This document shows positions 37,654-46,830 of a stretch of DNA of 55,285 nucleotides, piece after piece. A program made the position numbers and the translations under genes. This stretch comes from Aureococcus anophagefferens (lineage: Eukaryota > Sar > Pelagophyceae > Pelagomonadales > Pelagomonadaceae). Under the pieces are notes generated by a model. That model ran no database searches. It was not told the DNA's origin and saw only the letters and a program-made list of their open reading frames with translations. The stretch is taken from assembly GCF_000186865.1 (NCBI RefSeq), contig NW_008705567.1, positions 1,443,620 through 1,498,904 on the forward strand, read 5' to 3'. Every line of letters begins with the position of its first letter. Positions within the stretch are counted from its first letter, which is position 1.

Positions 37654-39402
37654 ATGGCGGACCGCGCGCCGCTGACGCGGACGCCGACGCCGCTGCACCC
37701 GCCGCCCATCGACGTGGCGAAGCCGTCGCGGAGCCCCGGGTCCGGCCGGCGGTCGCGGCGCTGCGCGCGGGGCATCGTCGACAAGCGGGACCTCGAGCTC
37801 GTCTTCGAGCGCTTCGGCGCCCTCGAGGACGGCCAGATGGGCCTCGAGGCCTTCGCGGAGCTCGTGAGCGAGCTCAAGCTCGGCCTGGTGGACTGGGAGG
37901 TGCGCCACCTCTTCGGCCACCTCGCCGAGGACGTCGCCGTCCACGCGCACCACCTCACCATCGACGAGGCGTCCGACGAGGACGAGGAGGACGCGAGCCC
38001 GCGCGCGGAGGCGCCCGCGCGCGCGAACTCGGGCGACCGGGACGACGCCGCGCCGGCCGTGAACGTGGAGCAGTTCCTCGCGGGCATCCGGCGCCACCGC
38101 TTCCTGAAGCGCATCGTGTCGCACTACGCCGTGCCCGACCTCAAGGACTGGACCGTCGCGCCGGACTACGACTTCTCGCGGTCGACGCACGAGAACCACG
38201 GCGCGGCCGCGTCCGCGGGCTTCGTCGGCGACCTCGTGCCGCTGCGGGAGCGGCTCGACGCGGCGTGGCACGGCCACTACAGCCCGGCGCGCCAGCGCTG
38301 GCAGGACGCCGCCGTGCGCGGCGTCGTCCAGGGCGCGTTCCGCCGCGCGGACGGCGCGGGCGAGTCGGCCGCGCCGACGCGGCACCCGTGGCTCGTCTTC
38401 ACGTGCGGCGCCATGGGCGCGGGCAAGGGCTGGGTCATGAACTGGATGTCCCAGCGCGAGATCCTGCCCCTGCGGCGCATCGTCCACGTGGACCCGGACC
38501 GCTTCAAGCAGCTCATGCCCGAGTGGCCGGGCTACGTGCGCCGCGACGCCGCGTCCGCGGGCACGCGGTGCCACCGCGAGTCCGGCACGCTCGCGGAGCT
38601 CGCCCAGGAGCTCGCCATGGAGCAGCGCGTCCACGTCTGGGTCGACGGGTCCCTGCGGGACTTCGACTGGTACGCGCGGAAGCTGGAGAACCTGCGGCTC
38701 CGGTACCCGCACTACCGGACGGCGCTCTTCTACGTCGACGCGGACGAGGAGCTCGTGCGGCGGCGCGTCGCGACGCGGGCGGCGCGCGGCGGCGAGCGCG
38801 ACGTGCCCGAGGAGGTGCTCGCGGCGTCGCTCGCGGCGCCCGCGAACGCGCTCCGCGCGCTCACGCCGCACGTCGACTTCATCGCGCGGATCCGCAACGA
38901 CGACGACGGCGGCGGGCCCCGGCTCGCGGCCTTCGAGACCGTGGACACGTCCGGCGACTGGGCGAAGATCGCGCGCGAGTTCGGCGGCGCCTACGGCGCC
39001 GTGCTCGACGGGGGGGGCGACGCGGCCGTCTTCCGCGGCGCGCTGCCGGCGTCGCGGTCCGCGCCGAACCTGCCGCCGGCGCCGGACTCGCCGCCGGACG
39101 GGTTCCCCCGCGTCGCGTCGGCGGCGTCGTCCATCGACGGCCTCGACGACCCGCCGCCGTCGCCGAAGCCCCTGGGGCGGTCCTTCGGGAGCTCGAACTC
39201 GCTCGCGTCCCACGGCGGCCGCGGCCGCGGCGGCTCCGCCGCGGACGACGCGGAGTCCCTGGCCATGCTCAAGCTCCAGGCCGACTGCGACCGGCGCACC
39301 ATCGCGGGCCTGAAGGCGAGCCTCAAGGCCGCCGAGGCCGCGCTCGCCGCGTCGTCGCGCGCGCGGCCCGCGGGCGGCGACATCGCCGCGCCGCTCGCCT
39401 AG
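37654..39402 (+). CDS. Zeta-type P-loop kinase domain protein with EF-hand-like N-terminus
   Basis: A 582-residue protein. Residues 43-160 contain paired helices with an EF-hand-like pattern (FERFGALEDGQMGLEAFAELVSEL in register with a second, acidic unit), though Ca-binding loops are degenerate. Residues 245-420 form a P-loop kinase of the zeta/NTPase group: GAMGAGKG (252-259), VDPDRFKQLMPE, CHRESGTLAELAQELAM and VWVDGSLRD. The C-terminus is Ser/Pro-rich with an ending coiled coil. In bacteria this fold includes the zeta toxins, but eukaryotic members are stand-alone kinases of unknown substrate and nothing suggests a toxin-antitoxin pair. It is divergent from the beta-helix gene (201 bp) and convergent with the transporter (8 bp). 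Confidence 0.75.
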   Translation: MADRAPLTRTPTPLHPPPIDVAKPSRSPGSGRRSRRCARGIVDKRDLELVFERFGALEDGQMGLEAFAELVSELKLGLVDWEVRHLFGHLAEDVAVHAHHLTIDEASDEDEEDASPRAEAPARANSGDRDDAAPAVNVEQFLAGIRRHRFLKRIVSHYAVPDLKDWTVAPDYDFSRSTHENHGAAASAGFVGDLVPLRERLDAAWHGHYSPARQRWQDAAVRGVVQGAFRRADGAGESAAPTRHPWLVFTCGAMGAGKGWVMNWMSQREILPLRRIVHVDPDRFKQLMPEWPGYVRRDAASAGTRCHRESGTLAELAQELAMEQRVHVWVDGSLRDFDWYARKLENLRLRYPHYRTALFYVDADEELVRRRVATRAARGGERDVPEEVLAASLAAPANALRALTPHVDFIARIRNDDDGGGPRLAAFETVDTSGDWAKIAREFGGAYGAVLDGGGDAAVFRGALPASRSAPNLPPAPDSPPDGFPRVASAASSIDGLDDPPPSPKPLGRSFGSSNSLASHGGRGRGGSAADDAESLAMLKLQADCDRRTIAGLKASLKAAEAALAASSRARPAGGDIAAPLA

Positions 39403-39410
39403 TGGCGTTG

Positions 39411-40975
39411 TTACTGGGCGGAGAGCCGCTTGCGCCGCTCGTCGAAGGTCGGGGGCTTGAGCGGCCCGAAGTTGAGCAGGAGCGCGGCGGCGAGCGCCGA
39501 CGCCTCGCAGCAGACGACGACGGGGTAGGGGAAGCACCGCGGGCCGTCGCACGTGTAGCCGTCGTCGTCCAGCGGCGTTTTGTGCGCGTCGTAGAACGCC
39601 TGCACCAAGAACTTCGCGAAGACGACCGTGCCGACGCAGGACCCGCCGCCGTCGAAGACGTTGTAGTTCGCGCCGTAGTTTTTATCACCATAGAGCTCCT
39701 TCACGAGGATCACGAGCGTCGGGAACGCGCTGCCGTACGCCTGAAGACGGCGGTTTCGCGAGACCGCGGGGCCGCGAGAAAGGACGCGGGAACACAGGCC
39801 GCGCCGGCGCAGGCGGAGCCGAGGAAGAGCGCCGCGGGCGTCGACAGCCACATGATCGCGTGCGCGCAGCCCATGGCGACCGCGCTGAAGAGGAAGACGC
39901 GCTGCGCGGGCGCCCCGGCGCCGAGCCCGGCGCCGACGCGCGTGATCGACTGCGCGACGGCGAAGAGCGTGACCACCGTGTCGGCTCCGTTCGGCGCGCC
40001 GGCGGCGATGGCCTGTTGCGCGCCGTTCACCGTGACGACGACGCCGCCGCCGACGACCGCGCCGAAGGTCCAGAGCAGCAGCCAGCACGACGGCTCGCGG
40101 AGCATCTCGAGCGTCGACAGCCCCCGCAGCGCCGGCTTCGCGTCGACGAGGAGCGGCTCGCGCGCGGCCGCCGCCGCCGCCGCGTCGTCCGGCGGGAGCA
40201 GCACCGCCGTGCCGACGGGCGCCGCGTAGAGGATGAGGACCGCGGCGGCCGTCGCGACGCGGACCGTCCCCGCGAGGTCCGCGACGGCCTGGATGGTCGT
40301 GAAGACGATGGACAGAAAAATGATGCATAGGATGGCCCGGCGCCGGCCGGGGCGCGGCGACCCGTCGAAGGTCTCCGCGAGCGCCGCGGGCCGCAGCGCC
40401 AGCGCGGCGAGCCACGTGTGCGCGAGCGCGACCGCCGCGAGCACGAGGATGAAGTCGATGTCCGTCGCGTCGCTCGTCGACGGCGCGAAGCCGCGGTAGC
40501 CCTGCGTCGCGAGCGCGCCGATGAGGCCGACCCAGCATTTGCCCACGCCGACCACGAGCCCCTGGTGGCCCGCGTAGAGCCGCGACAGCGCGGCGAACGA
40601 CGCCGCGGCCGTCGTCGCGACGCCGACCCAGCTCACGAAGTTCAGGAAACAGAGAGCGTACAGGGGGCGCACGGCTTCGAACCTCTTCCGCGCGACGACG
40701 TACTGGCCCGAGTAGGACAGGCTCTGCAACAAGCCGCCGAACGCGATCGCGCGCCGCGAGCCGAGGACGTCGGCGATGCGGCCCGGCACGACGCCGAGGA
40801 ACCCCGCCGCGCCCACAAACATCGATATCGTATCGATATTATCCTGGCTCAAGCCCAGCTCGTTTTTGAGGGCTTCGCTGTAGACGCTGGAGAGGTAGGC
40901 GAAGCCGGTCGTCGCCGCGCTGAACAACAGCGCCACCAGTGAGATGGCGTGCGCGCGGCCGGTCGTCGCCGCCAT
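39411..40975 (-). CDS. Major facilitator superfamily transporter (nodulin-like/NFD4 type), two exons
   Basis: Exon 1 (40975-39794) and exon 2 (39740-39411) join in phase 0 across a 53-nt GT-AG intron (39741-39793) to give 503 residues with about 12 membrane helices. Visible MFS features: GFAYLSSVYSEALKNELGLS in helix 1, the loop PGRIADVLGSRRAIAFGG (the conserved GxxxDxxGRR motif A), and paired half-transporters separated by a soluble loop. Helix-1 and loop sequence most resemble the nodulin-like/NFD4 subgroup. Substrate unknown. The ATG at 40975 lies in a strong context (CACACCATGG); an upstream ATG at 41017 adds 14 polar residues. It is divergent from the kinase at 41123. Confidence 0.85.
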
Positions 40976-41122
40976 GGTGTGGTTAGAGGAGAGGCAGCCC
41001 AAGAGCTCTGAGCTCATCAGCCATCTTCCGGCGAGAATTTAGAACTAAGTAAACATGCGGGATGTTGAATGTGTTTACGTGACCCCGGGAACGAGCATGG
41101 GCAGCTCCTCCTCCTAGGCGGC

Positions 41123-42952
41123 ATGGGCGCCGGCGCCGTGGCCGGCGAGGCCTACGCCGTTCCCGAGCACAGCCTCGAGAGCAGCGACTCCCTGTCGACG
41201 TTCAACAGCCTGCCGCTGAAGCACGGCGACTCGCTGTCGACCTTTAACAGCATGCTCGAGGGCTCCATCAGCGGCCTCGCCGAGAGCTTCCAGCTGCAAA
41301 AAAAGCCGGCGTCGAAGTTCGCCCTGAGCTTCCAGGCCCAGGGGAGCAAGCGCAAGCTGAGGCCCATCGCGAGCCTCGACGACGGCGCCGACGACGACGA
41401 CTGGATCGCCGTCGAGGACGACGACGACCCGCTCGAGGACAGCGTCGCCATGCCGCGGCGGCGGCTCCTGCAGAAGAACCCCGAGAGCTTCCGCGTCACG
41501 GAGAGCGGGACCATCGAGCTCCGCGGCGGCGCGCCGGTCGTCACGAGCCACGGCCTGGGCGCGCGGCCGCGGCCCGAGGACCAGTTCTCCGTCGTCGACC
41601 GCTGCGTGCTGCTCGAGCCAGCGTCGAGCGACGGGCGTGGTTTTTTCGCGTGAATGTCGCCTGAAGATGTGAAGCAATCCGACCCCGTCGCACGTGGTAG
41701 GCTCGAGCCGCTGGGCGAGGGGGCGTCGGGCGCCGTGCACAAGGCCCTGGACCTCGTGGACCTGCGCTTCGTGGCGATCAAGGCCATCTCCGTCGGCGCC
41801 GCGCCGAAGCGGCGGCAGCTCGTCGCGGAGCTGCTCGCGCTCTACGGCGCGTTCCAGGGCCCGGACGCGGAGGCCGCGGGCGGCGACGCGAGGCACGTCG
41901 TCTCCTTCTACGACGCCTTCGCCCACGCGCCGACGCACTGCGCCTGGCTCATGGTCGAGTACCTCGACGGCGGATCGCTCCAGGACCTCGTCGACCGCGG
42001 CGGGACGACGGACGAGGCGCTGCTCGCGCGGCTCGCGTTCCAGATCGCGCGGGGCCTGCGCTACCTCCACGCGCGGGGCTTCGTGCACCGCGACGTCAAG
42101 CCCGCGAACATGCTCCTGTCGCGCGCGGGCGCGCTGAAGATCAGCGACTTCGGCATCGCGCGGCGCCTCGACGGCGACGCGCGCGGGGCTATGGCGCGGA
42201 CCTTCGTGGGGACGACGAACTACATGTCGCCGGAGCGCATCGGCGGCCAGGCCTACGACGGCGGCGCGGACGTCTGGGGCTTCGGCGCCGCGGTGCTCGC
42301 GGTCGCGCTCGGCCGCGCGCCGTTCTCCGCCGCGGGCGCGTCGTCGGCCGACGACGGCTACTGGACCCTGCTCGACGACATCCGCGAGAAGCCGAGCCCG
42401 CAGCTCGACGGCGGCGGCTGGTCGCCCGCGATCCGCGGCTTCCTCGCCAAGTGCCTCGCGAAGGAGTCCGCGGCGCGGCCGTCGGCCGACGCCATGCTCG
42501 CCCACGACGCCTTCCTCAAGGGCGGCGACGCGCCGGAGGCGCCGGCGGCGCCAGACGACGCCACGCGGCGCGCGCTCGGCGCGCGGCGAGCGGCGGAGCT
42601 NNNNNNNNNNNNNNNNNNNNNNNNNNNNNNNNNNNNNNNNNNNNNNNNNNAGCTCGATCGCGCGCTCGACGCGGTCCGCGCGCACCTCGAGGACCGGCTG
42701 ACGAAGCGCCCGGGGACGACCGGGACCTCGCCGCTCGTCGCCGCGGCGACGGCGCTCCTCGACGGGGCCGACGGCGAGCGGTTCCGCGCGCTGGCGGCGC
42801 AGCTCGGCGTGGACGAGGCCGCCGTCGAGGCCGCGGTCCGCGCGCGCCTCGCGCCGCCGCCGCCCGTCGGCGCGACCGTCGACGTCTCGCCGCCGCCGCC
42901 GGACGGGGACGCCGCCGCGCTCCCCGTCTCGCCGCCAATCTCGCCGACCTAA
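41123..42952 (+). CDS. MAP2K (STE7)-like protein kinase, GC-AG intron 41635-41700, assembly gap inside
   Basis: Exon 1 (41123-41634) encodes a regulatory N-terminus with two SLSTFNS repeats and ends DQFSVVDRCVLLEPASSDG. Exon 2 (41701-42952) continues LEPLGEGASGAVHKALD (glycine loop), FVAIKAI (ATP Lys), FVHRDVKPANMLLS (catalytic loop), ISDFGIA, and TFVGTTNYMSPERIGG, a MAP kinase kinase activation loop. Joined in phase 2 the protein has 587 residues including 50 N at 42601-42650. The intron is inferred from protein continuity; its donor is GC. C-terminal of the gap is an Ala-rich extension. It would phosphorylate a MAP kinase in a signalling cascade. Whether translation starts at 41123 or upstream is uncertain. 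Confidence 0.83.
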
Positions 42953-43028
42953 TCGCTCGAGTCTCGATGTTGAGGTCGTCGTTGAACAAGTAGTTTTGCC
43001 TCGGCGTGTGGGGCTGGGGCGGCTCCGC

Positions 43029-43190
43029 GGAGCGCAGGACGGAGCGCCGCTAGCTTCCGCAATGCGCCTGCTCCTGTTTAGCGGAGCGCGTGATGGAGCG
43101 CCGCTAGCTTCCGCGATGCGCCTGCTCCTGCTTAGCGGAGCGCGTGATGGAGCGCCGCTAGCTTCCGCAATGCGCCTGATCCTGTTGCTT
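43029..43190 (+). repeat. Three tandem 54-bp units, each with an in-frame ATG and signal start
   Basis: Units 43029-43082, 43083-43136 and 43137-43190 are near-identical. Each contains GGAGCGCCGCTAGCTTCCGC followed by ATGCGCCTG (ATGs at 43062, 43116 and 43170). 54 bp is 18 codons, so all three ATGs are in frame with the protease gene downstream. They encode SAMRLLLF, SAMRLLLL and SAMRLILL. Confidence 0.93.
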
Positions 43191-44369
43191 GTTCGCGTCG
43201 CCGCCGCCCTGGGCCCGACGCGCCGCGGCGCCCTCTGCGGCTTCTGCGGCGCCGGCGCGGCGCTGGCGCCGGCGCCGGCCCGGGCGACGCGGCCGACGCT
43301 GGCCGTCCTGCCGCTCGCGCCCTGCGGCGGCGGCCTCGCGGCGACGTACCGCGTGGACGGCGCGACCTTCCGCGGCGTCGTCGACACGGGGTCGCCCTTC
43401 CTCCTCGTCGACGGCACGTGCGGCGAGCTGCGGAACGGCCGCTGGGGCTGCTACCCCCGGGGCGGCCTGAGCGCGGCGCGCGGCGCGCAGGGCGCGCTCA
43501 ACGACGAGTCCGTCGAGGGCTTCGGCGGCCAGGAGACGCTCGTCGAGTGGCGGCGGGGCCGCGTCGAGCTCGGCGACCGGCGCCTCGTCGTCGAGCCGGG
43601 CGTCTTCGGCGCGATCCGGAGCTTCAAGGGCCGCGGCGGCGAGGGGGGCGTCTACCTGGGCCTGGTGAAGCACCGGCAGCCCTTCATCCGGCCGACGTTC
43701 CTCGAGCAGGCGGACGCGCAGAGCCTCCGCTTCGACCTCGACGACGCGCGCGACCGGACGCTCGAGATCTCCACCGGCGGGCCGCTCATCCCCCGGGGCG
43801 CGGACGCGGTGCCCATGGTGGACCTGCGGCCCCTGGGCGCGCCCGTGGAGCCCTACGCGGCCGTCGCGGCGAGGCTCCTCGTCAACGGCGAACCCGTGCG
43901 CCTGAGGCGGCCCGTCGTCGTCGTCTTCGACACGGGCACGACGGGCGCGACGGTCTCCGACACGCTCCTCGGCACGGACGAGCTCCCCCTGCCGGGCGCG
44001 GCCATCCGCTGCGTCGAGGTCGTGCTCAAGACCGAGCGCGGCAGGGACGTGTCGCTCGTGGCGCGCTACCGCCGCGGCGCGGAGTTCCCGCTCATCGTCA
44101 CGGAGACGAGCCTGCCCTGGTTCGACAAGGGCAACGCCTACGGCCGCCGCCGGCGCGTCGGCCTCGGCGCCGACGACGACGCGCCGCCCCACGTCGTGTT
44201 CATCGGCCTCTCGTTCCTCGAGCGCACGCGGCTCACCATCGACCTCGAGGACCGGCGGCTCCTCGCGCAGGTCGGGAGGAACCCGAACGGCGACCCGCCG
44301 CCGCCGAAGCGCTTCAAGGACCGCTCCATGTACGCGCTCGCCGACGCCGCGGCGTCGGGGGCGGGGTAA
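43170..44369 (+). CDS. Pepsin-type aspartic protease with N-terminal targeting sequence
   Basis: From 43170 the protein has 399 residues. Two aspartic-protease active-site motifs are present: FRGVVDTGSPFLLVDG and VVVFDTGTTGATVSD, about 180 residues apart as expected for a two-lobed pepsin-like enzyme; the C-terminal FIGLSFLERTRLTIDLED matches the closing strand. The N-terminus is a hydrophobic signal (MRLILLLVRVAAAL) followed by TRRGALCGFCGAGAALAPAPARA, which looks like a second, twin-arginine-type thylakoid-lumen signal; plastid-lumen location is therefore possible (inference). Starting at 43062 or 43116 would add 36 or 18 residues from the tandem repeat. Confidence 0.8.
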   Translation: MRLILLLVRVAAALGPTRRGALCGFCGAGAALAPAPARATRPTLAVLPLAPCGGGLAATYRVDGATFRGVVDTGSPFLLVDGTCGELRNGRWGCYPRGGLSAARGAQGALNDESVEGFGGQETLVEWRRGRVELGDRRLVVEPGVFGAIRSFKGRGGEGGVYLGLVKHRQPFIRPTFLEQADAQSLRFDLDDARDRTLEISTGGPLIPRGADAVPMVDLRPLGAPVEPYAAVAARLLVNGEPVRLRRPVVVVFDTGTTGATVSDTLLGTDELPLPGAAIRCVEVVLKTERGRDVSLVARYRRGAEFPLIVTETSLPWFDKGNAYGRRRRVGLGADDDAPPHVVFIGLSFLERTRLTIDLEDRRLLAQVGRNPNGDPPPPKRFKDRSMYALADAAASGAG

Positions 44370-44390
44370 ATTTGCACAAGTATCGCCGGG

Positions 44391-44506
44391 ACGGCATGTT
44401 GACGACTTCGTGTAGCTCGTCGAAGCCTGCAGGCTCTCGTGAGATCATCGTACGTCTCCGTACTCGACGCGCCACAGGCCTCGCGACGGCATGTTGACGA
44501 CTCCGT
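44391..44506 (+). repeat. Short direct repeat in the 194-bp intergenic region
   Basis: GACGGCATGTTGACGACTTC (near 44391) recurs as GACGGCATGTTGACGACTCC (near 44487), about 95 bp apart, upstream of the DEAD-box gene. Possibly a duplicated promoter segment; function unknown. Confidence 0.75.
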
Positions 44507-44563
44507 AAGCTCGAGAAGACTGGCGATGTACTAGACATTTTGTCCAGCGCAACACAACAAAAA

Positions 44564-46051
44564 ATGGGCGTCGTCAAGGACGCCAAGATCGCGCGCAAGT
44601 GCGCGAAGAAGCTGCTGGCGAAGCTCGGACGTGAGCCGACGCAGGCGGAGATCGCGAAAGCCGTGGAGAAGAAGAAGGCGAAGAAGGGCAAAGCAGCGCC
44701 GGACGCGGCGGCGCACGGCGACGCCACGCCGACCGCCGCGGCGCCGCCGCCGGCGTCGGCGTCCGGCGCGGCCTACCTCGCGGAGCACGCCGTCGCGTGC
44801 ACGCGCGACGGCGCGCCGGCCGCGGCCGTCGAGCCCGTCGTCGCGTTCGCCGGCGCCGCGGCCCTCTTCGGCGGCGACGTCGCGGCGCGGCTCGGCGCGG
44901 CCTTCGCCGCGCCGACGCCCGTGCAGGCCGTGGCCTGGCCCGCGGCGTGCGGCGGCGGCGACGTCGTCGCGCTCGCGAAGACGGGCAGCGGCAAGACGCT
45001 CGCGTACCTGCTGCCCGCGTTCCGCGCGGCGGCCGCGGCGCCTGCCGGGTCCCTGGCCGTCGTCGTGCTCGCGCCGACGCGCGAGCTCGCGATCCAGATC
45101 GGCGCCGACGCGGCGGCCTGGGGCGGGCGGATGGAGACCGTCGTCGTCTACGGCGGCGCGGACCGGCGGGGGCAGCAGCGGGAGCTCCGGGCGAAGCGGC
45201 CGTCCTGCGTCGTCGCGACGCCGGGGCGGTTGAAGGACTTCGTCGACGACCGGTCGCTGGACCTGGCCGCCGTGGCCTGCGTCGTCCTCGACGAGGCGGA
45301 CCGCATGCTCGACATGGGCTTCGAGCCGCAGCTCGCGGCGATCGTCGACGCCATGGACGGGGGCGCCGACGTCGAGCGCCAGACGCTCTTCTTCTCCGCG
45401 ACCTGGCCCGCGGGCGTGCGCAAGCTCGCGTCGAAGTACGCCCGGGGCGCGGCCGGGCCGCCGCTCGTCGTGTCCATCGGCGGCGCGCTGGGCGACGGCG
45501 ACGGCTCGGGCCTCCGCGCGAACGCGGCGATCGGCCAGTCCTTCTTCAAGCTCGACGACTCGGAGAAGGACGAGCAGCTCGCGAAGCTCATCGACGGCAT
45601 GGCCGACAGCGACCGCATGATCTGCTTCACGAACACGAAGCGCCGCGTCGACTACCTCGCGAAGTCGCTCTGGGCCGACGGCTTCGGCGCGTCGGCCATC
45701 CACGGCGGCCGGTCCCAGGCGGAGCGCGAGGAGGCGCTGCGCAAGTTCAAGACCAACGAGTGGCCCCTCATGTTCGCCACGGACGTCGCCGCGCGCGGCC
45801 TCGACCTGCCGGACGTGTCCGTCGTCGTCAACTTCGACATGCCGCGCGACGTGGAGCAGTACGTCCACCGCATCGGCCGCACGGGCCGCGCGGGCAAGTC
45901 GGGCCGCTCCGTGACCTTCTGGAACCCGGCCTACGACACGGAGTGCGCCGGCGCGCTCGCGAAGATCGCCAGGGACGCGGGCCAGCCCGTGCCCGACTGG
46001 CTCGACGCCGTCGCCGCCAAGGGCAAGGCGGGCAAGAACTGGGCCGTTTAA
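44564..46051 (+). CDS. DEAD-box RNA helicase (DBP2/DDX5-like)
   Basis: A 495-residue ATP-dependent RNA helicase. In order: a Lys-rich N-tail; FAAPTPVQAVAWPA (Q motif region); AKTGSGKT (I); LAPTRELAIQ (Ia); VATPGRL (Ib); VLDEADRMLDMGF (II); FFSATWP (III); ICFTNTKRR (IV); MFATDVAARGLDLPDV (V); HRIGRTGRAGKSG (VI). All catalytic motifs are intact. The DMGFEPQ and FSATWP forms are typical of the DBP2/DDX5/DDX17 group, which act in mRNA processing and ribosome biogenesis. The ATG at 44564 follows an A-rich leader (ACAACAAAAA). Confidence 0.94.
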   Translation: MGVVKDAKIARKCAKKLLAKLGREPTQAEIAKAVEKKKAKKGKAAPDAAAHGDATPTAAAPPPASASGAAYLAEHAVACTRDGAPAAAVEPVVAFAGAAALFGGDVAARLGAAFAAPTPVQAVAWPAACGGGDVVALAKTGSGKTLAYLLPAFRAAAAAPAGSLAVVVLAPTRELAIQIGADAAAWGGRMETVVVYGGADRRGQQRELRAKRPSCVVATPGRLKDFVDDRSLDLAAVACVVLDEADRMLDMGFEPQLAAIVDAMDGGADVERQTLFFSATWPAGVRKLASKYARGAAGPPLVVSIGGALGDGDGSGLRANAAIGQSFFKLDDSEKDEQLAKLIDGMADSDRMICFTNTKRRVDYLAKSLWADGFGASAIHGGRSQAEREEALRKFKTNEWPLMFATDVAARGLDLPDVSVVVNFDMPRDVEQYVHRIGRTGRAGKSGRSVTFWNPAYDTECAGALAKIARDAGQPVPDWLDAVAAKGKAGKNWAV

Positions 46052-46365
46052 TCGCATACTTCTCTCACGGCGGCGCGTGGATAGCTCTCGATGAGCTCCT
46101 CGTCCCCGGCGCGTTTCTCTAGCGTCATATAGTCGTCTGTGCAAGCGCCCCTATCTAGGCTATCGGCTCGATGAGTTCGATGAGCCGCACCCCTAAAGTG
46201 CAAATACACGAGTACAGGGTGCTGGCCTCCAAAGGGGCCGGGATTTCGGAGGAGCTATGCGTGGGGTCGTGAGAGGTGTCGAGGTTCGCGAGTCGCTGTC
46301 CGGCCTCACCGACCTCCGGCCAAGTCAGCAGCTCGTAGTTTGAGCAAGCGCTCATCTCCTCGACG
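46052..46365. other. Intergenic region, no gene seen
   Basis: About 310 bp of moderate GC after the helicase stop. It presumably holds the helicase 3' end. No ORF, RNA gene or introner is recognised before the duplicated cassette begins at 46366. Confidence 0.4.
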
Positions 46366-46830
46366 CGGCATCACCGTCTCGCGCGCGCCGGCGCCGGCTT
46401 TGAGCGCGCTCTCGCGCCGTTTTAGGGGTTGGATCGCCCGCCGCGCGCCTCGGGGGGTGGCGGCGCCGAAGGTGTTCAGCGCATCGAAGGCGCTCGAAGA
46501 CGCCGTTGAGGTCGCGAAACGTGCGCCCCTGCGCCCGCCCACGCGAACCCTCAAAACGCGACTTACACACCTGGAGCGGCGCGCGCGCGCCTCGGACCCC
46601 CCCCCCCCCGAAAGCGAAGGGGTCTGCGCTCGCGACATCGGCGACGACGTCGAACGTCTCGAGCCGCTTCGCCGACATCGCGCCGCCGCAGGCGAAGTGA
46701 ACCATGAACTGGCGCAAGGACTGGCGCAGGGGCGTCTGTACGCTTCTGATCGTTACCGCCGAGGCGCACCGCGTCTACGACGCCACGCACCCGCGCACGC
46801 GCAAGCCGGGACCCGGGGCCGCCGGGCAAG
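46366..46830 (+). repeat. Duplicated promoter/N-terminal cassette, copy A
   Basis: This segment is repeated in inverted orientation at 50990-51491. Shared blocks include CGGCATCACCGTCTCGCGCG, the leader GACGCCGTTGAGGTCGCGAA, and the 42-codon opening MNWRKDWRRGVCTLLIV...RTRK-GPGAAGQ. Small indels distinguish the copies (about 30 bp extra in copy B, and a longer poly-C run here near 46605). In each place the cassette drives a different, unrelated protein. It most likely contains promoter, 5' leader and signal anchor. Confidence 0.88.

Noticed and set aside
37654..39402. Toxin-antitoxin module
   Set aside because: The zeta-like kinase is embedded in a large eukaryotic multidomain protein and has no antitoxin neighbour.
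41635..41680. Alternative 27-30 nt GT-AG intron in the kinase gene
   Set aside because: Too short for normal splicing; the 66-nt GC-AG intron keeps phase and restores a better glycine-loop lead-in.
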